Shown in pieces: positions 4,785-9,823 of a stretch of 9,823 nucleotides of DNA (within the stretch, counting starts at the first letter, position 1; the number at the start of each line of letters is the position of its first letter). The position numbers were made by a program, and so were the translations under genes. The DNA is from UBA9926 sp964524295. GTDB lineage: Bacteria; Pseudomonadota; Gammaproteobacteria; Pseudomonadales; Azotimanducaceae. Location of the stretch: NCBI GenBank assembly GCA_964524295.1, contig CAZGCW010000146.1, positions 1-9,823 on the forward strand, given 5' to 3'. A model generated the notes under the pieces. It was given only the letters and a program-made list of their open reading frames with translations, ran no database searches and was not told the DNA's origin.

Positions 4785-6707
4785 ATGGGAAAAATTATCG
4801 GTGTCGATTTAGGTACGACAAATTCATGTGTTGCTCTGATGGATGGTGGTACCCCTAAAATCATTGAAAATTCGGAAGGGGATCGTACAACACCCTCTGC
4901 TGTGGCCTATGCTGATGATAATGAGGTACTCGTCGGCCAATCAGCAAAAAGGCAGGCGGTGACAAATCCCGAGAATACCTTGTTCGCAGTGAAGCGTTTA
5001 ATCGGTCGACAGTACACCGATGAGGTCGTTCAACGCGATATTAAGATGGTTCCCTATGGAATTGTTAAGGCCGAAAACGGTGATGCCTGGATAGAAGTCA
5101 AAGACGAAAAATTAGCGCCGCCGCAGATTTCAGCTCAGATTCTCGGCAAGATGAAGAAAACCGCTGAGGATTTCCTGGGAGAAGAAGTAACCGAGGCGGT
5201 GATTACCGTCCCCGCCTATTTTAACGATTCTCAGAGGCAGGCGACCAAAGATGCAGGGAAAATTGCCGGTCTGGATGTAAAGCGAATCATTAACGAACCG
5301 ACCGCTGCTGCCCTCGCCTATGGAATGGATAAGGCTACGGGCGATTCGACCATTGCAGTTTATGACCTTGGTGGCGGAACTTTCGACATCTCTATTATTG
5401 AAATTGCTGATGTTGACGGTGAAAAACAATTTGAAGTGCTGTCAACTAATGGCGACACCTTTCTAGGCGGAGAAGATTTTGATCTGCGAATTATTGAATA
5501 TCTGGTCGCAGAATTTAAAAAAGAATCTGGTATGGATTTACAGAATGACTCTCTGGCGCTGCAACGCCTTAAAGAAGCAGCGGAAAAAGCCAAGATTGAA
5601 TTGTCTAACGGCACCCAAACCGAAATTAATCTGCCCTATATAACGGCTGACTCATCAGGACCGAAGCATCTGGTTATGAAAATGACACAGAGCAAACTTG
5701 AGTCATTGGTCGAAGACCTGGTTGAGCGAACCTTAGAACCACTTAGGGTGGCATTGAAGGATGCTGACGTGGGAATCTCTGGCATTGATGAAATCATATT
5801 GGTAGGTGGGCAGACCAGGATGCCCCTTGTTCAAAGCAAAGTGAAAGATTTTTTTGGAAAGGAAGCGCGTAAGGACATCAATCCAGATGAAGCTGTCGCC
5901 ATGGGTGCCTCTATTCAGGCCGCTGTTTTAGCTGGAGATGTTAAAGATGTTCTGTTGTTGGATGTCACGCCTTTATCCCTGGGTATTGAAACAATGGGTG
6001 GGGTGATGAGCGCGCTGATTGATAAGAACACCACTATCCCAACCAGGAAGTCCCAAGTATTTTCCACAGCGGAAGACAACCAGCCGGCGGTCACGATTCA
6101 TGTACTTCAGGGAGAGCGAAAGCAGGCCGGCCAGAACAAATCCCTGGGACGATTCGATCTTGCTGAGATTCCTCCTGCTCCTCGGGGTGCACCTCAGATC
6201 GAAGTCAGTTTTGATTTGGATGCAAATGGTATTTTGAGTGTTTCAGCTAAAGACAAGGCCACGGGCAAGGAACAGTCCATTGTCATTAAGTCTTCAAGTG
6301 GTTTATCTGACGAAGAAGTTGAAACGATGGTCAGGGATGCTGAATCGCACCTTGAAGATGATCGGAAGTTTGAGGAACTGGTGTCTGCAAGAAATGCGGC
6401 AGATGCGTTGATACACGCCACAAAGAAAACCCTTCAGGAAGCAGCCGAAGAAGTTTCTGATGAGGAAAAGTCGACTATCGAAGCGGCGGTTGCCGACCTC
6501 GAAGAAGCCATCCGAGGCAGCGATAAAGATGATATTGAGGCGAAGACTCAGAAGCTGTCCGAGGTTTCCTCTACCCTGGCGCAAAAAATGTATGCTCAGC
6601 AAGAAGCTGAAACTCAGGCGCCAAATAGTGATGAAGGTGAACCTGCCGAAGCATCTGGAGATGATGCGGTGGATGCTGAATTCGAAGAAGTTAAAGACGA
6701 AAAATAA
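4785..6707 (+). CDS. dnaK: Chaperone DnaK (Hsp70)
   Basis: DnaK is the ATP-driven Hsp70 that binds exposed hydrophobic peptide stretches, with DnaJ delivering substrates and GrpE exchanging nucleotide. The 640 residues keep E. coli numbering almost exactly. The ATPase domain (1-383) has phosphate loop DLGTTNS (8-14), catalytic Lys70, AYFNDSQRQAT (144-154) and DLGGGTF with Thr199. The interdomain linker DVLLLDVTPLSLG runs 388-400. In the peptide-binding domain the arch residues Met404 and Ala429 and the pocket residue Val436 are conserved. The helical lid follows, then an acidic tail containing EEVKD (634-638), the conserved C-terminal motif, here with EK added. The Shine-Dalgarno AAGGAG (4770-4775) lies 9 bases before the ATG. 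The 101-bp upstream gap includes a second CTTGAAA and a GC-rich self-complementary CCCGCGGG (4743-4750). Confidence 0.99.
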   Translation: MGKIIGVDLGTTNSCVALMDGGTPKIIENSEGDRTTPSAVAYADDNEVLVGQSAKRQAVTNPENTLFAVKRLIGRQYTDEVVQRDIKMVPYGIVKAENGDAWIEVKDEKLAPPQISAQILGKMKKTAEDFLGEEVTEAVITVPAYFNDSQRQATKDAGKIAGLDVKRIINEPTAAALAYGMDKATGDSTIAVYDLGGGTFDISIIEIADVDGEKQFEVLSTNGDTFLGGEDFDLRIIEYLVAEFKKESGMDLQNDSLALQRLKEAAEKAKIELSNGTQTEINLPYITADSSGPKHLVMKMTQSKLESLVEDLVERTLEPLRVALKDADVGISGIDEIILVGGQTRMPLVQSKVKDFFGKEARKDINPDEAVAMGASIQAAVLAGDVKDVLLLDVTPLSLGIETMGGVMSALIDKNTTIPTRKSQVFSTAEDNQPAVTIHVLQGERKQAGQNKSLGRFDLAEIPPAPRGAPQIEVSFDLDANGILSVSAKDKATGKEQSIVIKSSSGLSDEEVETMVRDAESHLEDDRKFEELVSARNAADALIHATKKTLQEAAEEVSDEEKSTIEAAVADLEEAIRGSDKDDIEAKTQKLSEVSSTLAQKMYAQQEAETQAPNSDEGEPAEASGDDAVDAEFEEVKDEK

Positions 6708-6775
6708 ATGACCCACTCGCATCGGCTTTTTATCAATGATGAGGGCCATGGAAGAATAAAAAATAGATAGAAACT

Positions 6776-7894
6776 ATGGCTAAACGTGATTATTACGAAG
6801 TGCTTGGCGTTCAGAAAAACGCTTCGGAACCAGAAATCAAGAAAGCCTACCGTCGATTGGCTATGAAGTATCACCCTGACCGTAATACCGGTGAGGAGGG
6901 TTCTGAGGACAAATTTAAAGAAGCCAGTGAAGCGGCAGAAGTACTTCTGGATAGCGAGAAACGAAGCGCTTATGACCAGTTTGGTCATGCTGCCGTAGAT
7001 GGGTCATCAGGCGGTGGTTTTAGTAGCAATAGTAATTTCGGTTCTATATTCGAAGATGTTTTTGGGGATATTTTCTCTGGGGGTAGAGGGCAGAGTCAGG
7101 TACATAGGGGTTCAGACCTTAAATATGTGCTGGACCTTGATCTGGAGGAGGCTGTTCGTGGAGCCAATCCGCGGATACGTATTCCCACGCTGGTTGAATG
7201 CATGGAATGCCTGGGCTCTGGAGCCAAAAAAGGCACATCGCCCATTGATTGCGTACAATGCGGTGGTTTAGGGCAGGTCACTGCTCGTCAGGGCTTCTTC
7301 TCACTGCAGCAGACTTGTCCCCGGTGCAGGGGGAAGGGTAAAGTGATTAAGGATCCTTGCCAGAAATGTCGGGGCCAGGGGCGGGTAGAAGAACGTAAGA
7401 CTCTTTCTGTCAAGGTGCCGCCTGGCGTGGATACAGGTGACAGGATCAGATTGTCTGGCCAAGGTGAAGCAGGCGTGAATGGTGGACCCGCTGGCGACCT
7501 TTACGTACAGGTTAATGTTCGAGAGCATGCCATTTTCACTCGAGAAACGGCAGATCTTTATTGTGAAGTCCCCATTAGTTTTGTTGACGCCGCTTTAGGT
7601 GGGCAACTTGAAGTACCGACTCTGGAAGGTAAAGTAAATCTAAAAATACCGGTAGAAACCCAGACCGGGAAGCTGTTCAGGCTGCGAGGCAAAGGCGTTA
7701 ATATGGCGCAGATCAGAGGCGGTGGTATCGGTGATCTATACTGTAAGATTGTAGTTGAGACGCCAGTCAACCTGAGCAAGCGTCAGAAAGAGCTTCTAGA
7801 AGAGTTTGCTGGTAATCAGGATGATTCGCAATCCCCAAGGCAGGTCAGTTGGATCAAAGGCGTGAAACGATTTATTGATGCCATGAAAGTCTGA
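6776..7894 (+). CDS. dnaJ: Chaperone DnaJ (Hsp40)
   Basis: DnaJ brings unfolded proteins to DnaK and stimulates its ATPase. The 372-residue protein is a complete class I (type A) Hsp40. The J domain (1-70) has the catalytic HPD at 33-35 and ends in YDQFGHAA. A Gly/Phe-rich linker spans about 75-107. The zinc domain has four CxxCxGxG repeats starting at Cys142, Cys159, Cys181 and Cys195, all intact. The C-terminal substrate-binding and dimerisation domains follow. One J-domain variation is EAAEVLLD, where EAYEVLSD is usual. The ATG at 6776 gives the typical MAKRDYYEVLGV start, but the preceding 20 bases are A-rich without a clear Shine-Dalgarno. It follows dnaK by 68 bp with no terminator, so the two are probably co-transcribed. 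Confidence 0.98.
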   Translation: MAKRDYYEVLGVQKNASEPEIKKAYRRLAMKYHPDRNTGEEGSEDKFKEASEAAEVLLDSEKRSAYDQFGHAAVDGSSGGGFSSNSNFGSIFEDVFGDIFSGGRGQSQVHRGSDLKYVLDLDLEEAVRGANPRIRIPTLVECMECLGSGAKKGTSPIDCVQCGGLGQVTARQGFFSLQQTCPRCRGKGKVIKDPCQKCRGQGRVEERKTLSVKVPPGVDTGDRIRLSGQGEAGVNGGPAGDLYVQVNVREHAIFTRETADLYCEVPISFVDAALGGQLEVPTLEGKVNLKIPVETQTGKLFRLRGKGVNMAQIRGGGIGDLYCKIVVETPVNLSKRQKELLEEFAGNQDDSQSPRQVSWIKGVKRFIDAMKV

Positions 7895-7932
7895 TTTTTG
7901 ATCAAGGCTGCCACAGGTAGCAGATAACAACA

Positions 7933-8763
7933 ATGGATGGTCTAGTTATGGGTAACAGGGTATGTGTTGTTGGCGTTGCAGGCAGAATGGGTCGAACACT
8001 GGCACAACTCGTGATCGATCATCCTGACTTGTCCCTTGCGGCAGCGACCGAACAGCCTGGATCTGACTGGATAGGGCAAGATTTAGGAGACCTAATCGGC
8101 GTCGGGAAGCTTGATATCTGCGTTGCTGATGGCCTGTCAGCAGTCATAGAAGATTGTGATACTGTGATCGACTTTACTCGCCCGGAAGTGACCCTCAATC
8201 ACCTGGCTATCTGTACAGGAAGTGCTAAGAATCTGGTCATAGGGACGACCGGTTTTACCGTGGCAGAACGGGAAGTCATCGACCAGGCTGCTGATAAGAT
8301 TGGCTTGGTGATCGCCAGTAATTTCGCCATCGGTGTTAACACTGCATTTAAACTCGTTGAAGTTGCGGCCAGAATTTTAGGGGCCGAAGCTGAGGTGGAA
8401 ATAGTTGAGATGCACCATAGCCAAAAAATCGATGCGCCATCCGGAACCGCACTCACGCTAGGCGAAATAGTATCAAAGGTGAGAGGCTCCGCACTGTCTG
8501 ATACGGCCTCTTATGGCCGACATTCCGAGGAGCATAAGCGGCCGGCGGGAGAGATCGGGATTCACTCCCTACGCGGTGGTAGTGTCGTTGGTGAACATAC
8601 TGTTATTTTTTCTACATCAGGTGAGCGAATAGAGATTACTCACAAGGCGGAGAGTCGACAGAATTTTGCCGAAGGTGCCCTGCAAGCTTGCCAATGGTTG
8701 AGAAATCAGCCTCACGGCATTTACACCATGTCTGATGTCCTAAATTTGGACCAGTTCCAATAA
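7933..8763 (+). CDS. dapB: 4-hydroxy-tetrahydrodipicolinate reductase DapB
   Basis: DapB reduces the dihydrodipicolinate precursor with NAD(P)H in the diaminopimelate route to lysine and peptidoglycan. From ATG 7933 it has 276 residues (E. coli 273). The Rossmann nucleotide motif VGVAGRMG lies at 13-20. GTTG (104-107) and ASNF (128-131) are active-site segments. The catalytic and substrate-binding motif HHSQKIDAPSGTA (161-173) contains the paired histidines, Lys165 and the DAPSGT loop. GIHSLRGGSVVGEH (209-222) is also typical. A second ATG at 7948 (residue 6) would give an N-terminus closer to the first beta strand. Neither start has a strong Shine-Dalgarno, so the exact start is uncertain. 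It lies 38 bp after dnaJ, probably with read-through, and is followed by a promoter-like sequence and terminator before carA. Confidence 0.97.
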   Translation: MDGLVMGNRVCVVGVAGRMGRTLAQLVIDHPDLSLAAATEQPGSDWIGQDLGDLIGVGKLDICVADGLSAVIEDCDTVIDFTRPEVTLNHLAICTGSAKNLVIGTTGFTVAEREVIDQAADKIGLVIASNFAIGVNTAFKLVEVAARILGAEAEVEIVEMHHSQKIDAPSGTALTLGEIVSKVRGSALSDTASYGRHSEEHKRPAGEIGIHSLRGGSVVGEHTVIFSTSGERIEITHKAESRQNFAEGALQACQWLRNQPHGIYTMSDVLNLDQFQ

Positions 8764-8777
8764 AAACAGACGAATCG

Positions 8778-8807
8778 CTGGCATCACAGGGCGGTCTCAA
8801 TTAGAAT
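8778..8807 (+). promoter_or_regulatory. Candidate sigma-70 promoter of the carA leader
   Basis: CTGGCA (8778-8783, four of six to TTGACA), an 18-base spacer and TAGAAT (8802-8807, five of six to TATAAT) form a plausible promoter. The start would be near 8814, about 100 bases before carA. This puts the terminator at 8846-8878 inside the carA leader transcript, so it would act on carA as well as on dapB read-through. Confidence 0.45.
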
Positions 8808-8820
8808 ACTGCCGCAGTAT
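8806..8820. repeat. Perfect 15-bp dyad at the carA leader start
   Basis: ATACTGC-C-GCAGTAT is a perfect 7-bp inverted repeat around a single C. It begins at the end of the candidate -10 hexamer and runs over the first two bases of the leader ATG (8819). In DNA it is placed like an operator spanning the transcription start. In a longer dapB read-through RNA it could fold and hide the leader start codon. Confidence 0.55.
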
Positions 8821-8923
8821 GAAACTGCAATTCGAATTAACAAGAAGCGAGATGGCTAGAGCCACCTCGCTTTTTTTTGGATCGGCCATCAGGGGCTCTT
8901 TGGAGGATTTAATTGGTAGCTAA
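8819..8923 (+). CDS. Putative carA leader peptide ORF running through the terminator
   Basis: ATG 8819 opens a 34-codon ORF ending at TAA 8921-8923. It passes through the whole terminator hairpin; the T-run is read as SLFFGS (codons 17-22). It ends 9-11 bases beyond the first base of the carA TTG start, in another frame. This is the geometry of the E. coli pyrBI leader, where a ribosome close behind RNA polymerase prevents the terminator from forming. I recall an attenuation-type leader peptide reported for P. aeruginosa carAB. Weak points: there is no good Shine-Dalgarno before ATG 8819, an ORF of this length is not improbable by chance, and no clear U-rich pause site precedes the hairpin. 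ATG 8852 is an alternative in-frame start within the hairpin. Confidence 0.45.
   Translation: MKLQFELTRSEMARATSLFFGSAIRGSLEDLIGS
8846..8878 (+). terminator. Intrinsic terminator / likely attenuator before carA
   Basis: The arms AGCGAGATGGCT (8846-8857) and AGCCACCTCGCT (8860-8871) pair over 12 positions with a single A-C mismatch, and eight Ts follow (8871-8878). It lies after dapB but only 34 bases before the carA start. It would end read-through from the dnaJ-dapB unit and, if transcription begins near 8814, would also attenuate carA. Confidence 0.92.
8902..8906 (+). promoter_or_regulatory. Ribosome binding site fixing the carA TTG start
   Basis: GGAGG lies 6 bases before TTG 8913. No ATG or GTG with such spacing is in the carA frame, so this site decides the start. 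Confidence 0.85.
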
Positions 8924-9823
8924 AGCCGTTCTAGTGTTAGCCAATGGTGATATTTTTGAAGGTATCGCGATTGGTGCCATGGGCCATGCTGTAGGTGAAG
9001 TCGTTTTTAATACAGCCATGACCGGCTATCAGGAAATCCTGACGGATCCTTCCTACTGTCGTCAGATTGTCACTCTGACGCACCCTCATATTGGCAATAC
9101 CGGTTGTAATCCCGAAGATAACGAATCTGATTCAGTTCAGGCATCTGGGTTAATTGTAAGAGACTTGCCCATTCTAGCCAGTAACTGGCGCAATACGGAG
9201 AGCCTGGAGACGTTTCTGGTCAGGAACAACATCGTTGCCTTAGCTGAGATTGACACGCGCCAGCTTACTCGTCTGCTTCGTGACCGGGGATCCCAGAATG
9301 CCTGTATCCTGGCTGCTGAGGATCTGACGCCGGAACTGATAGCCCTGGCGCTTGACCAGGCGAAAGGGTTTCCGGGGCTTGAAGGACTCGATCTGGCAGA
9401 ACAGGTATCAACTGAAGAAGCTTATCCGTTTAGCGAGGGAACCTGGAGCCTTGAAGGTAACGTTATTGAGGTCAGAAATGAACAGTTTAACGTCGTCGCC
9501 TTCGATTATGGCGTGAAACGAAATATTCTGCGGATGCTGGTTGATAGAGGTTGTTCGGTCACGGTAGTCCCGGCAAGAACCAGTGCTCGAGAGGTCCTTG
9601 CATTAAAGCCGGATGGCCTGTTTCTATCTAATGGACCGGGTGATCCGGAACCTTGTGATTATGCTGTTAGTGCGATCCAGCAGATTCTGGAAACCGATAT
9701 TCCAGTATTTGGTATCTGCCTGGGTATGCAACTACTTGGATTGGCCGCCGGGCTGAAGACTAAAAAGATGAAACATGGTCATCATGGCGCTAATCACCCG
9801 GTTCGGGATTTAAGTAGCGGTGC
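8913..9823 (+). CDS. carA: Carbamoyl phosphate synthase small subunit, 5' part
   Basis: CarA is the glutaminase subunit of carbamoyl phosphate synthase. It frees ammonia from glutamine for CarB, supplying carbamoyl phosphate to pyrimidine and arginine synthesis. The window holds 303 codons of about 380. The N-terminal domain includes VGEVVFNTAMTGYQEILTDP (27-46) and THPHIGNTGCN. The class I glutamine amidotransferase domain begins near 190 with VVAFDYGVKRNILR. It contains LSNGPGDPEPCDY (238-250) and the nucleophile elbow FGICLGMQ with Cys269, the same number as in E. coli; the family's later His/Glu partners lie beyond the window. HGHHGANHP (288-296) is also typical. The start is TTG with GGAGG 6 bases upstream. 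Non-ATG starts of carA are recalled from E. coli and P. aeruginosa. carB is expected downstream. Confidence 0.97.
   Translation, partial: MVAKAVLVLANGDIFEGIAIGAMGHAVGEVVFNTAMTGYQEILTDPSYCRQIVTLTHPHIGNTGCNPEDNESDSVQASGLIVRDLPILASNWRNTESLETFLVRNNIVALAEIDTRQLTRLLRDRGSQNACILAAEDLTPELIALALDQAKGFPGLEGLDLAEQVSTEEAYPFSEGTWSLEGNVIEVRNEQFNVVAFDYGVKRNILRMLVDRGCSVTVVPARTSAREVLALKPDGLFLSNGPGDPEPCDYAVSAIQQILETDIPVFGICLGMQLLGLAAGLKTKKMKHGHHGANHPVRDLSSG

Noticed and set aside
6303..6749. 148-codon ORF on the minus strand opposite the dnaK 3' end
   Set aside because: It is antisense to the acidic dnaK tail; its Phe/Ile/Arg-rich content is what the complement of Glu/Asp/Lys codons gives. No start signal or known domain.
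6736..6759. 7-codon ORF (MMRAMEE) between dnaK and dnaJ
   Set aside because: No Shine-Dalgarno, and it does not overlap the dnaJ start; the length is expected by chance.
7908..7923. Hairpin CTGCCACAGGTAGCAG between dnaJ and dapB as a terminator
   Set aside because: The stem is short with a mismatch and no T-run follows, so dnaJ-dapB read-through is more likely.

Overview
The window is a conserved chromosomal core region of a gammaproteobacterium. The gene order is rnfH - bamE - fur - recN - hrcA - grpE - dnaK - dnaJ - dapB - carA. Apart from hrcA, I recall the same order from Pseudomonas aeruginosa (smpB-ratA-rnfH-omlA/fur-recN-grpE-dnaK-dnaJ-dapB-carA). Fur and DnaK align with the E. coli proteins residue for residue at all the functional positions I checked. 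Base composition looks balanced and even, with no mobile element, tRNA, rRNA or CRISPR. I place the organism among non-enteric, probably free-living or marine, Gammaproteobacteria; the genus cannot be read from this sequence.

Layout. Bases 1-207 hold the 3' end of rnfH. Its stop overlaps by 8 bp the stop of bamE on the other strand. bamE (outer-membrane assembly lipoprotein) and fur (iron regulator) diverge from a short region with facing -10-like hexamers. fur is preceded by a 9-codon upstream ORF with a perfect Shine-Dalgarno, and that ORF stops inside the fur start codon (ATGA). fur converges on recN (DNA repair), which runs leftward. recN diverges from hrcA (heat-shock repressor). The chaperone genes grpE, dnaK and dnaJ follow, with a consensus heat-shock sigma-32 promoter before grpE and a weaker one before dnaK. 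dapB (lysine and cell-wall precursor synthesis) lies 38 bp after dnaJ with no visible terminator between them. A 149-bp leader then precedes carA (carbamoyl phosphate synthase small subunit), which starts at TTG and runs off the right edge.

How the genes work together. GrpE, DnaK and DnaJ form the Hsp70 folding machine, and HrcA is a repressor normally tied to chaperone control. No CIRCE operator (the HrcA site) is visible here, while sigma-32 promoters are, so HrcA probably acts elsewhere, for example at groESL. DapB and CarA feed lysine/peptidoglycan and pyrimidine/arginine synthesis.

I see no wholly new system. The parts most worth checking are regulatory: the fur upstream ORF, the carA leader in which a short ORF runs through an intrinsic terminator, and hrcA placed in an otherwise Pseudomonas-like chaperone locus.
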